Of a stretch of 64,000 bases of DNA, positions 27,647 to 36,345 are shown one piece after another. Below the pieces are notes generated by a model that was not told the DNA's origin, did not search any database, and saw only the letters and a program-made list of their open reading frames with translations. A program made the position numbers and the translations under genes. Numbering within the stretch: position 1 is the first letter of the stretch; each line of letters begins with the position of its first letter. The DNA is from Roseibium sp. TrichSKD4 (lineage in GTDB: Bacteria; Pseudomonadota; Alphaproteobacteria; Rhizobiales; Stappiaceae): contig NZ_GL476315.1 of the NCBI RefSeq assembly GCF_000148725.1, positions 62,001 to 126,000 of the forward strand, written 5' to 3'.

Positions 27647-29233
27647 TTAAGCAGCTTCCCCTTCGCTGCTTTCTTCCAGGCCATACTCCTTCAGCTTCCT
27701 GTAAAGCGTCGACCGACCGATACCGAGCCTCTTGGCAACTTCCGTCATCCGTCCAGAGTAATGATCGATGGCTGCCCGGATCAGTTCTTCTTCAATGGCT
27801 GACAAGGATCGAATGTGCCCTTGATCATCAAGGTTGGGCATAAATCCAAACGGAGCGCCAGAACTGAAGCCCGCCGGTGGTGCAATCTCATTCTCACCTA
27901 TGACGTGGCTTTGAGGGGCCGTTTGAGCGTTAGAGGATTGCTCCAATGGTGCTTGGGCGTGTTTGTCTACAGGAGGTGTCGGAGGACGCGATACTGCAGC
28001 ACTTGGTGCCTGTCTGGTGCGGACCGGATGAGGCCGGTCTACAGCTGCCGCGATTTGGGGAAAGTCGTCCACGGTGAGCTGTGCTCCGTCGCACAGAACA
28101 ACCGCCCGGAAAACGGCGTTCTCCAGCTGCCGAATGTTGCCCGGCCAGTGATAGGACTGAAGCAAGTCGAGGGTATCGGTCGCAACGCTGGCGACCTGTG
28201 GCTTGCCTTCTTCAGCGGAAAAGCGTGCCAGAAAATGATGCGTGAGCGCCGGAATGTCTTCGCGTCGGTCGCGGAGCGGTGGAATCCAGATCGGAAACAC
28301 GTTCAAGCGATAATAGAGGTCCTCCCGGAAAACACCGTCCTTGACCTCTTCGATCAGCCGCCGGTTCGTTGCAGAAATCAGCCGGAAGTTGACTTTCACT
28401 GGCCGTTTGGCACCAATCGGATCGATCTCGTTTTCCTGCAGTGCGCGCAGCAGTTTAACCTGAACATCCTGTGGTAGCTCGCCAACTTCATCCAAAAACA
28501 GCGTGCCACCATTTGCTTCCTGAAACTTGCCAACATGCTTTTCGTTCGCCCCTGTGAAGGCCCCTTTTTCGTGGCCGAACAGGATCGATTCAACGAGGTT
28601 TTCCGGTATCGCGCCGCAGTTGACGGTGATCATGGGCTTGGATTTGCGGTCACCAGAGCCTTGAATGGCGCTGGCAATCAGCTCCTTGCCGACGCCGCTT
28701 TCCCCTTCAATCAGGATCGGGATTTGGGAGGAGGCCGCCCGGCGTCCGAGATTGATCACCCTTTCCATGGCAGGGGAGTGGGTGATGATGTCGTCAAAGG
28801 TCAGGGTGCCGGATGCCTGTTTGCGGAACCGGGTGATTTCGTCTTCAAGTGCTGATGTTTTCAGAAGGTTGCGGATGGAAACATTCAGGCGTTCCAGCGA
28901 AACCGGCTTAACCGCAAAGTCCTGTGCGCCTGCGTTCATTGCATTGACGACAACATCGATGCCGCCTTGAGCTGTTTGCACAATCACTGGTGTGGCGATC
29001 TTCTCGGATCGTAGTTTGGTCAGCACGCCGAGACCGTCAAGCTCCGGCATCACCATGTCGAGGACAATGAGGTCAATGTCGTTGCCATCTGGCCCCATCA
29101 TGATCTCAATAGCCTGAACACCATTTTCGGCGGTTCGGCTTTTGTAGCCAGCTTTTTTGACAGCTTCCTCCAGCAGGCGGCGCTGGATTGGATCATCGTC
29201 CACTATAAGTATTCTGCCGCCACTTGCCTGCAT
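27647..29233 (-). CDS. Sigma54-dependent response regulator (NtrC family)
   Basis: About 528 residues with three parts: a receiver domain with phospho-acceptor Asp59 (LIVLDMVMPELDG); an AAA+ domain with GESGVGKE (Walker A), an intact GAFTGA loop for sigma54 contact and TLFLDEVGELP (Walker B); and a Fis-type helix-turn-helix at the end (VAKRLGIGRSTLYRKLKEYG). A Pro/Gln-rich linker of about 90 residues separates the last two. It would activate sigma54 promoters after phosphorylation. No kinase gene is adjacent, so its partner and targets are unknown. AGGA 6 bases before ATG 29233 supports that start over 29323. Confidence 0.93.
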   Translation of the reverse strand: MQASGGRILIVDDDPIQRRLLEEAVKKAGYKSRTAENGVQAIEIMMGPDGNDIDLIVLDMVMPELDGLGVLTKLRSEKIATPVIVQTAQGGIDVVVNAMNAGAQDFAVKPVSLERLNVSIRNLLKTSALEDEITRFRKQASGTLTFDDIITHSPAMERVINLGRRAASSQIPILIEGESGVGKELIASAIQGSGDRKSKPMITVNCGAIPENLVESILFGHEKGAFTGANEKHVGKFQEANGGTLFLDEVGELPQDVQVKLLRALQENEIDPIGAKRPVKVNFRLISATNRRLIEEVKDGVFREDLYYRLNVFPIWIPPLRDRREDIPALTHHFLARFSAEEGKPQVASVATDTLDLLQSYHWPGNIRQLENAVFRAVVLCDGAQLTVDDFPQIAAAVDRPHPVRTRQAPSAAVSRPPTPPVDKHAQAPLEQSSNAQTAPQSHVIGENEIAPPAGFSSGAPFGFMPNLDDQGHIRSLSAIEEELIRAAIDHYSGRMTEVAKRLGIGRSTLYRKLKEYGLEESSEGEAA

Positions 29234-29432
29234 TGGGGTTTCCTGTCTCGGATCTGGGTGATTTGTCTCAATTCGGTCCAGTCTGGTCGTAAATTGGTAA
29301 ATAAATCTTGCTGTCTGCCCCAAAAAATGCCGGTGAGGGAATTGCGGTCATTTTCAAAAGAGTCCAACGCTGACCAGTGCGTTTCCACATGCTATTGGTG
29401 GACCACCATTTGATCATTCTGGAGTGAAATGT

Positions 29433-31259
29433 ATGCCTTCTGCGGAAATTGCCCGTGCCGCCGACGCTCAGGAAACTAGTTCGTCTATGGGAGAATTGCC
29501 CAATTGGGATTTGACCGATCTTTACCCGGCACTCGATTCTCCGGAAGTCAAAGACGATTTGAAGGGGGCTGAAGAGAAGGCCAAAACTTTCGAAACGGCC
29601 TATAAAGGGCGTCTGGAAGAGCTGGCGACTTCCAATGTCGAGGGGCTTGTGACAGCGATCCGTGCTTATGAGGCTTTGGAGGACGGTCTTGGACGGCTCA
29701 TTTCCTATGCCGGGCTGGTTTATGCTGGAAGTACAACTGACCCGCAGGTCCAGAAATTTTATGGTGATGTTCAAGAGCGCATTACCGCTGCCAGCACGCA
29801 CTTGCTGTTCTTCACGCTGGAGTTCAACCGGATTTCCGATGAGACACTTGATCAGGCGATGAAGAATGAGGGGCTGGCGCATTACCGCCCATGGATTGAA
29901 GATCTTCGCAAGGATAAGCCCTATCAGCTGGAGGATCGTGTCGAGCAACTGTTCCACGAAAAATCCATTACGGGGCGCGGGGCTTGGAACCGTCTATTTG
30001 ACGAGACCATGGCAAGCTTGAGTTTCGAGGTTGAAGGCAACGAACAAACTCTGGAGCCGACACTCAACCTGCTTCAAAGCTCCGAACCGGAAAAACGAGA
30101 AGCGGCCTTCAAGGCGCTAACCACGACCTTTGGTGAGAACCTGAGGACGTTTTCCTTGATCACCAACACGCTTGCAAAAGACAAGGAAATATCGGATCGC
30201 TGGCGTGGGTTTGAGGACATTGCCGACAGCCGCCATTTGGCAAACCGCGTCGAGCGTGATGTTGTCGATGCGCTCGTGTCGTCGGTGCATGACGCCTATC
30301 CGCGTTTGTCTCACCGCTATTACAAGATGAAAGCGCGCTGGCTTGGGTTTGAGACCCTCAATGCCTGGGACCGGAATGCACCTTTGCCAAAGTCCGACAA
30401 TCGGATCATTTCGTGGGAGGACGCCAAGACAACCGTTTTGGAGGCTTATGGCGGATTTTCCGGTGATATGGCCGAAATCGCAGGCCGCTTTTTTGACAAG
30501 AACTGGATCGATGCGCCTGCCCGTCCCGGCAAAGCGCCGGGAGCATTCGCCCATCCAACGGTGCCTAGCGCACACCCTTATGTTCTCTTGAACTATCAGG
30601 GCAAAACGCGGGACGTGATGACACTGGCCCATGAACTTGGCCACGGTGTGCATCAGGTCTTGGCGGCTGAAAACGGTCCATTGATGGCTCCGACTCCGCT
30701 CACATTGGCCGAAACCGCCAGCGTATTTGGCGAAATGCTGACGTTCAAGGCGCTGCTTGCCAAGGCTGATACGGTTAATGCGCGCAAGATCCTGTTGGCT
30801 TCCAAAGCCGAAGACATGATCAACACAGTTGTCCGGCAGATCGCGTTTTACAGCTTTGAACGCAAGCTGCATGAAGAGCGACAGAAAGGCGAACTGACAT
30901 CCAATCAGATTGGTGACCTCTGGATGTCTGTTCAGGCCGATAGTCTCGGGCCGGCGATCCGGCTGAATGAGGGATATGAGACGTTCTGGACGTATATCCC
31001 GCATTTCATCCACTCGCCGTTTTATGTCTACGCCTACGCCTTTGGCGACTGTCTGGTGAATTCGCTTTATGCTGTCTATGAGGAAGCGGAAAGCGGTTTT
31101 CAGGAGAAGTATTTTGATCTTTTGAGAGCCGGAGGCACGAAGCATCATTCAGAACTGCTGGCTCCGTTCGGCCTGAATGCCAGTGATCCGGCGTTCTGGA
31201 AAAAGGGCTTGTCCGTGATTGAGCGCATCATTGACGAGCTTGAGGACCTGGATAGCTGA
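29433..31259 (+). CDS. pepF: Oligoendopeptidase F (M3 metallopeptidase)
   Basis: About 608 residues, the usual PepF size. The zinc-binding motif is HELGHGVHQ, with a downstream ETASVFGE glutamate ligand, both hallmarks of family M3B. The enzyme cuts short peptides in the cytoplasm. The N-terminal WDLTDLYPALDSPEVK and the C-terminal YVYAYAFGDCLVNSLY blocks are typical. GGAG at 29421-29424 stands 8 bases before ATG 29433, preferred over GTG 29424. The next gene begins almost at the stop codon, so the two are co-transcribed. Confidence 0.95.
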   Translation: MPSAEIARAADAQETSSSMGELPNWDLTDLYPALDSPEVKDDLKGAEEKAKTFETAYKGRLEELATSNVEGLVTAIRAYEALEDGLGRLISYAGLVYAGSTTDPQVQKFYGDVQERITAASTHLLFFTLEFNRISDETLDQAMKNEGLAHYRPWIEDLRKDKPYQLEDRVEQLFHEKSITGRGAWNRLFDETMASLSFEVEGNEQTLEPTLNLLQSSEPEKREAAFKALTTTFGENLRTFSLITNTLAKDKEISDRWRGFEDIADSRHLANRVERDVVDALVSSVHDAYPRLSHRYYKMKARWLGFETLNAWDRNAPLPKSDNRIISWEDAKTTVLEAYGGFSGDMAEIAGRFFDKNWIDAPARPGKAPGAFAHPTVPSAHPYVLLNYQGKTRDVMTLAHELGHGVHQVLAAENGPLMAPTPLTLAETASVFGEMLTFKALLAKADTVNARKILLASKAEDMINTVVRQIAFYSFERKLHEERQKGELTSNQIGDLWMSVQADSLGPAIRLNEGYETFWTYIPHFIHSPFYVYAYAFGDCLVNSLYAVYEEAESGFQEKYFDLLRAGGTKHHSELLAPFGLNASDPAFWKKGLSVIERIIDELEDLDS

Positions 31260-31273
31260 CGGAGGTGCCCTTG

Positions 31274-32155
31274 GTGCTTACCCACACGCCCTATGACGGC
31301 TCGAGCCGACCCTTCACGGTCGGCTTGAAGCCAATAGAGGACCGGGAGTGGTTGGAGCCTGATGCTCGTCTCGAAGCGCACCTTCTTGAAAAACAAAGGC
31401 TGTTGTCTGGTGCTCATGGGCGCGTATTTCAGGCAGAACCTGACACTGACGAGGCGCAGGAGGAAATCCTGAACCTTGTCGTCCAACATCTCAAGTCTGT
31501 CCATGGCGAACTTTACAGCTTCAATGAGACAGGTGCGATTGTTGGCGATTTGACCATTCCTCTCTCAGGCAGACCTGCTTTGGAAACAGCGGCGCGTCTC
31601 ATACAGGAAGACCTTGTCTTGATGCGCTCCAGTCCTGATGTATATCGGTTGGCTGCTGCGTGCTTGTGTTTTCCCTCTTCGTGGTCGCTTCGGGAAAAGT
31701 TCTCCCAATCCATGCATGCCATTCATGAAAACGTTCCGGGTTTTAATGACGGGCGCATGGGAGCTGTCGTTGAGAGACTTTTTGAGAACTTGAAGGTGGG
31801 GCAGTTGGTGTGTCGTTATAACTGGTCGATTTATGACGATGCGGACCTGCACCATCCTGAGCCAAAACAGCTTGCGCCTCAGATCTCAAATGGCGATGCG
31901 TCTGCGCTCGCTTCTCTTTTCATGAGGGTCGAGCGCCAGACATTGCGCCGACTGGCCCGAAGCGGAGACATTCTTTTCACCATCAAGATCCATCACGACC
32001 CGCTCGCTGAACTGGAGCGTCATCCCGAGCGGGGCAGGCTTGCACGAAGCCTTTCTGACCAGCTTGCTGCGCTCAACACCGATCAGCTTGTCTACAAAGG
32101 ACTGACACGCCACCGGGAAATTTTGTGCCAAGAACTGCAAGCGCTGGCGCAATAG
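31274..32155 (+). CDS. Heme-dependent oxidative N-demethylase family protein (DUF3445)
   Basis: About 293 residues of the DUF3445/HDOD family. Members bind heme and oxidatively remove methyl groups from secondary or tertiary amines. MHAIHENVPGFN, the WSIYDDADLHHPEP block, RVERQTLRRLARSGDILFTIKI and the C-terminal YKGLTRHREILCQEL match. GGAGG at 31261-31265 fits GTG 31274 best; GTG 31265 and TTG 31271 are in frame but too close. It directly follows pepF. The amine substrate is unknown. Confidence 0.82.
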   Translation: MLTHTPYDGSSRPFTVGLKPIEDREWLEPDARLEAHLLEKQRLLSGAHGRVFQAEPDTDEAQEEILNLVVQHLKSVHGELYSFNETGAIVGDLTIPLSGRPALETAARLIQEDLVLMRSSPDVYRLAAACLCFPSSWSLREKFSQSMHAIHENVPGFNDGRMGAVVERLFENLKVGQLVCRYNWSIYDDADLHHPEPKQLAPQISNGDASALASLFMRVERQTLRRLARSGDILFTIKIHHDPLAELERHPERGRLARSLSDQLAALNTDQLVYKGLTRHREILCQELQALAQ

Positions 32156-32243
32156 GATCTTTCGCACTGGTTCTTTGTCTAAAGAAAGCTAAATAAAGTG
32201 GCGCGGGCCCAAGAGAGGCCCAGCAAGATTAAGTGGTGGTTGA

Positions 32244-33617
32244 ATGGCGAGAGATCGGGAAAGCAATCGTTTATCGGCCAGAGTAGGGCGTTATGCTCGC
32301 GTTGGCACCAATGTTGGCGGTATCGCCGCAAAGGTGGCCGGGGCACGGCTGTTTGGCGTTGGGCTGGATAACGAAAAGAATGCTGCTGAACTTGCTGCCG
32401 CGCTTGGTGGTCTCAAGGGACCGCTCATGAAGGTTGCGCAGCTGCTTTCGACCATCCCGGATGCATTGCCGCCAGAATATACGGCCGAACTTGCCAAGTT
32501 GCAGGCCAATGCACCGCCCATGGGGTGGGCGTTTGTAAAACGGCGCATGCGGGCAGAGCTTGGCGCAAACTGGCACGAAAAGTTTGACAGCTTTGATAAG
32601 GAACCAGCCGCTGCGGCTTCCCTTGGTCAGGTGCACAGAGCCTATGGCAAGGACGGGAGGGCTCTGGCCTGCAAGCTGCAATATCCGGATATGGCATCGG
32701 CGGTCGAAGCGGACTTAAAACAGCTCCAGATGCTGTTTTCTGTTCACAGGCGCATGCAGCCAGCCATTGATACGCGGGAGATAGCGAAAGAAATTAGCGC
32801 CCGCGTTCGTGAGGAACTCGATTACGAGCGCGAGGCGGCCCACATGGCCATCTATCGCTCCATTTTTGAAAATGAGCCTCGCATCAGGGTGCCTGATCTG
32901 ATTGAGCCACTGTCGACCAAGCGCTTGCTCACGATGGGATGGCTGCATGGGCGACCTTTGCTCGATTACAAAGAGCACTCGTTGGAACAGCGGAACCTGT
33001 TGGCCGAGTGCATGTTCCATGCCTGGTGGCATCCATTCAGCCATTTTGGCGTCATTCACGGGGACCCCCATCTGGGCAACTACACCGTCTATGGAGAACA
33101 AGACGCGCCGCATGGGATTAACTTGCTCGATTATGGCTGTATCCGCATTTTTCCACCCGGCTTTGTGCAAGGCGTGGTTGACCTCTATCGCGGGCTTTTG
33201 GAAGAGGACGAAGCGCGAACCGTGTCTGCCTATGAGCGCTGGGGGTTCAAAAATCTATCTCGTGAAATTGTTGATGTTTTGAACATCTGGGCGCGGTTTA
33301 TCTACGGGCCATTGTTGACAGATCGTGTGCGCTCTATCGCCGACGGCATCAGTCCGGCAGAGTATGGGCGCCGCGAGGCCTTCAAAGTGCATTCAGAGCT
33401 TAAACGGCTGGGCCCTGTTACCGTACCTCAGGAATTTGTTTTCATGGACAGGGCTGCAATTGGGCTGGGTGGGGTCTTCTTGCATCTACGTGCAGAGTTG
33501 AACTTCTTTCAGTTGTTCAATGAGCAGATCGAGCGATTCGATTTGGATGAAGTGGCGCGCCGACAGTCTGATGTTTTGGCGCAATCCGGACTTTTGCCGA
33601 TGGGTATGTCAAATTGA
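32244..33617 (+). CDS. ABC1 / UbiB-family atypical kinase-like protein (AarF/ADCK)
   Basis: A 457-residue protein of the ABC1 family, linked in many organisms to ubiquinone or other isoprenoid-lipid metabolism. The N-terminal KxGQ-like motif reads GPLMKVAQLLS (Ala in place of Gly), the Ala-rich loop is AAAASLGQVHRA, the ATP Lys is in ACKLQYP, and the catalytic blocks are VIHGDPHLGNYTV and NLLDYGCIRIFPP. No transmembrane helix is visible at the C terminus, unlike UbiB. It is therefore probably a paralogue and not the essential ubiquinone factor. A GTGG-rich leader precedes ATG 32244. Confidence 0.85.
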   Translation: MARDRESNRLSARVGRYARVGTNVGGIAAKVAGARLFGVGLDNEKNAAELAAALGGLKGPLMKVAQLLSTIPDALPPEYTAELAKLQANAPPMGWAFVKRRMRAELGANWHEKFDSFDKEPAAAASLGQVHRAYGKDGRALACKLQYPDMASAVEADLKQLQMLFSVHRRMQPAIDTREIAKEISARVREELDYEREAAHMAIYRSIFENEPRIRVPDLIEPLSTKRLLTMGWLHGRPLLDYKEHSLEQRNLLAECMFHAWWHPFSHFGVIHGDPHLGNYTVYGEQDAPHGINLLDYGCIRIFPPGFVQGVVDLYRGLLEEDEARTVSAYERWGFKNLSREIVDVLNIWARFIYGPLLTDRVRSIADGISPAEYGRREAFKVHSELKRLGPVTVPQEFVFMDRAAIGLGGVFLHLRAELNFFQLFNEQIERFDLDEVARRQSDVLAQSGLLPMGMSN

Positions 33618-33728
33618 CGCTCATTTAGACGCCAAACTGCGTCAATAGCACCTAACGGAGAGATTGCCCTTTGCAATAGCTTTATTGTAAAGAGAGCAAC
33701 TGATGATCTTTTTCAATCGGGGGACTGA

Positions 33729-34010
33729 ATGTCTGACGAAACAGCACCGGCAATGGATTATGCCGAGCACGAGCGCACATATGACGCTTTCATCAACTTT
33801 TCGAAGATTGGTGTTGTTGCAATCCTCAACATCGTTCTGTGCCTGATCCTGTTCGCCTTCGGTGGCTCCGCTGCCTTCTTCTTCGGCTGGGTGATGCTGG
33901 TCGCAACTCTCGCTGCATCCGGCATTGGCATGGCACTGGGCGAGTCCGGCTGGATTCCGCCAACTGCAATTTTTGTTTTGACGGTCCTGATTTCCATCGT
34001 GACTGTCTAA
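33729..34010 (+). CDS. aa3-type cytochrome c oxidase subunit IV (bacterial, COX4_pro_2)
   Basis: A 93-residue membrane protein. The N-terminal MDYAEHERTYDAFINFSKIG is the family signature, which lies before a first helix (VVAILNIVLCLILFAF) and further hydrophobic segments (FFFGWVMLVATLAAS; AIFVLTVLISIVTV). In Paracoccus the related subunit adds one helix to the aa3 oxidase and is not needed for activity; this one is longer, with about three segments. The catalytic subunits are not near, as usual. A terminator follows. Confidence 0.88.
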   Translation: MSDETAPAMDYAEHERTYDAFINFSKIGVVAILNIVLCLILFAFGGSAAFFFGWVMLVATLAASGIGMALGESGWIPPTAIFVLTVLISIVTV

Positions 34011-34058
34011 CGTCTGCATAGCAGATGGTGTGATCCTCTGTAGGGTCAATTCACAAAT

Positions 34059-34088
34059 GGCGCGGGGCAACTCGCGCCTTTTGTTGTT
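34059..34088 (+). terminator. Intrinsic terminator after the oxidase subunit IV gene
   Basis: ggcgcg / cgcgcc hairpin with an eight-base loop and a T-rich tail. Confidence 0.75.
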
Positions 34089-34112
34089 AGGCTCACCGGC
34101 CATGAGCAAAGC

Positions 34113-34784
34113 ATGAACAACCCCAGCCCACCGAAGTTTGTCTATCGTCCACCGATGGAGCCTTATCTGGAGGTTCTCCATGTCGATCAGGACATCCTCG
34201 TGGTGAACAAACCAAGTGGCTTGTTGAGTGTGCCGGGCAAGGCTGCAGAACATGCAGATTGTGTTGAGCAGCGCGCGCAAGAGCAATTCCCTGATGCGCG
34301 AATTGTGCATCGTCTTGATCTGGATACATCCGGCGTTTTTGTTTTGGCGATGAACCGAGAGGCGCATCGGCATCTGGGGCTTCAGTTTGAGCGCCGGAAA
34401 ACCTCAAAAACCTATGTTGCCCGGGTTTCTGGAGTTCCGGTGACCGAAAAGGGGCGGGTAACGCTGCCGCTTCGTTGCGATTGGCCGAACCGACCGAAGC
34501 AAATGGTGTGTTTTGAACACGGCAAGGCAGCGCACACGGATTGGCAGGTCATGGAGCATGACCTAAAAACGGCGAAGCTTCGCTTAATCCCGATCACGGG
34601 CAGGTCGCATCAATTGCGGGTTCATTTGCTGGCAATTGGGCACCCGATCCTGGGGGACCGGTTCTATGCGCAAGGGGACGCTTTGACAGCGTCCGACCGG
34701 TTGCTGTTGCATGCACAAACTCTGACCTTGCATCACCCTTCAAACGGGGAGCGTGTCACGTTTACTGTGCCGTGTCCGTTCTAG
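34113..34784 (+). CDS. rluA: RluA-family pseudouridine synthase
   Basis: A 223-residue enzyme that turns uridine into pseudouridine in RNA. The catalytic Asp is in RIVHRLDLDTSGVFVLA; LVVNKPSGLLSVPG, ITGRSHQLRVHL and GHPILGDRFYA are the other family motifs. Its length (E. coli RluA is close to 220 residues) and the lack of an N-terminal S4 domain fit RluA itself, which modifies 23S rRNA 746 and tRNA position 32, rather than RluC or RluD. The exact site is inferred from length only. Confidence 0.88.
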   Translation: MNNPSPPKFVYRPPMEPYLEVLHVDQDILVVNKPSGLLSVPGKAAEHADCVEQRAQEQFPDARIVHRLDLDTSGVFVLAMNREAHRHLGLQFERRKTSKTYVARVSGVPVTEKGRVTLPLRCDWPNRPKQMVCFEHGKAAHTDWQVMEHDLKTAKLRLIPITGRSHQLRVHLLAIGHPILGDRFYAQGDALTASDRLLLHAQTLTLHHPSNGERVTFTVPCPF

Positions 34785-34793
34785 CAGTATTGA

Positions 34794-35657
34794 TCAGATT
34801 GCCCGTTGACCGCGGTTCAAGCGGCCAAGATTTTCCCGCGCCAGCTTGTTGTTTGTGTCAAGCGTGAGCGCCTTGGTGTAATTGCGGCGTGCATCGACTT
34901 CCTTGCCCAAAAGCTCCAGTGCCAGACCACGGTTGGCCCACGCAACCGAGGACTTCTTGTCCAGGTTGACGGCCATGGACAGGTCAGAGAAAGCAGCGTT
35001 CGGATCGTTCAGCTGAAGATAGGAAATGCCACGTGCTGTATAAGGCGCTGCCGCCTTCGGATTGAGGCCGATGGCAGTGGCAAAATCTTCCACGGCCTTC
35101 ATGTGCTGGTTCTGAGACTGGTAGATCAGACCACGATTGTAAAAGGCTCGGGCATCCGCGCTGTTTTGAGCAATCGCCGCATTAAAATCGTTGAGCGCTG
35201 GACCGTTTTGGCCAAGCTGCCGATAAGCATTGCCTCTGCCGACCAGTGCAGGACGATAATCGCCTCTGATATTCAAGGCCCGTGAATAGTCTTGAATGGC
35301 CGGTTGCAGTTGTCCCTGGCGACGCAGCACGAGGGCGCGATTTGTGTAGGCCTGATAGGAATTGGGATTGAGGTTCAAGGCGGCGTTGAAGTCAGTCATC
35401 GCCTGATCCAGTTTTCCGGCCTGGCCATAGGCAATTCCGCGCGTGTTGTATGCGTTCGCGTCTTGAGGATTGGCTTCAATAACAGACGTCAGCGAATCAA
35501 TGTTGGCGGAAGACCCAACGGCACGATTGATCGGTACGCCGGAATAAATGCCATCGCTCTGACAGCCGGCCAATACGAGTGCAGACAGGAGTATGGCTGC
35601 AAGGTGTTGAGTTCCAAGGGTAAAACGTGAAACGAGTGCTTCGTTTAATTCTGTCAT
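34794..35657 (-). CDS. Tetratricopeptide-repeat lipoprotein
   Basis: About 287 residues. A lipobox, LVLAGC with Cys32, indicates a lipid-anchored protein after signal peptidase II. The rest consists of roughly seven TPR units, each with the NAYNTRGIAYGQAGKLDQAMTDF type of pattern and regular N-P-N turns. NlpI-like lipoproteins of this build serve as scaffolds for peptidoglycan hydrolases in other bacteria; that role is only suggested here. ATG 35657 is used (TTG 35675 in frame). It lies downstream of the rpsU terminator. Confidence 0.85.
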   Translation of the reverse strand: MTELNEALVSRFTLGTQHLAAILLSALVLAGCQSDGIYSGVPINRAVGSSANIDSLTSVIEANPQDANAYNTRGIAYGQAGKLDQAMTDFNAALNLNPNSYQAYTNRALVLRRQGQLQPAIQDYSRALNIRGDYRPALVGRGNAYRQLGQNGPALNDFNAAIAQNSADARAFYNRGLIYQSQNQHMKAVEDFATAIGLNPKAAAPYTARGISYLQLNDPNAAFSDLSMAVNLDKKSSVAWANRGLALELLGKEVDARRNYTKALTLDTNNKLARENLGRLNRGQRAI

Positions 35658-35694
35658 GACCGCTTTTCGACTCAACTCGTGCCTGGGTTACTTA

Positions 35695-35726
35695 CAAACA
35701 AAGAGCCGACCGTTGCCCGATCGGCT
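35695..35726 (-). terminator. Intrinsic terminator of rpsU
   Basis: On the minus strand agccgatcggg / cggtcggct with a T-rich tail, about 50 bases after the rpsU stop and ahead of the TPR lipoprotein gene. Confidence 0.75.
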
Positions 35727-35775
35727 GCTTGAAGGCCACAATGTGGCGTAAAGTCATGGCCCTAATAGGGCAATC

Positions 35776-36003
35776 TTAGCGGCGAGCAGCCTTGCCGGGC
35801 AAGAGGCCTTCGCGCTGGGCCAGTTTGCGGGCCATCTTGCGGGCGCGGCGGACAGCTTCCTGCTTCTCACGAGCCTTCTTTTCAGATGGCTTTTCAAAAC
35901 GGTTACGAAGTTTCAACTCGCGGAGAACACCTTCCCGCTGGAGTTTCTTTTTGAGAACCCGAAGGGCCTGATCGACATTGTTGTCGCGAACCTGAATTTG
36001 CAC
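35776..36003 (-). CDS. rpsU: 30S ribosomal protein S21
   Basis: 75 residues. [20 protein letters not shown] and LREGVL-type core, then a very basic C-terminal tail ([15 protein letters not shown]), are typical of S21, which helps 16S rRNA pair with mRNA leaders during initiation. A longer frame opens at 36123, but GTG 36003 gives the family N terminus and has GGGA upstream. The gene is transcribed alone and ends at a terminator. Confidence 0.95.
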   Translation of the reverse strand: MQIQVRDNNVDQALRVLKKKLQREGVLRELKLRNRFEKPSEKKAREKQEAVRRARKMARKLAQREGLLPGKAARR

Positions 36004-36345
36004 GCGTTTGTTCCCATAATGTGGTGCTGCGTTGGTGCAGCATCTGAGATTTAACAAGGAGTTTGAAGTTCGCGCTCTAAGGCTACCTCTCTCTGTTGGA
36101 CTGCCCGATGAAGGCAAAGACACAGATTTTTCAGGTGGCCACTGACGCGTCGTTCACTTTGGCGCGTCGTCTAGCAGAACACCTTCATTTTGTCCACATG
36201 GCACCTGCAGAAAATCCGCGCTCGCACGCGTTCGGATTGATGGACACTGACAATCATCACAGGTATTGGTTTTCGATTGGTTTTTCTGTCCTTCGGTCGC
36301 TGCCACCTGAATGTAGCTTAGCGACCTTTATCCTTTGGAGTTCCC
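36004..36345. other. Divergent rpsU / MATE intergenic region
   Basis: 342 bases. A plus-strand reading frame at 36096-36359 crosses it but has no recognisable protein character or ribosome site. The region should hold the rpsU promoter (minus) and the promoter of the MATE exporter gene (plus), whose ribosome site GGAG is at 36337-36340. No repeats or RNA motifs were seen. Confidence 0.4.

Noticed and set aside
30117-31148. 343-codon minus-strand frame under pepF
   Set aside because: Antisense shadow; the plus-strand protein has the full M3 motifs.
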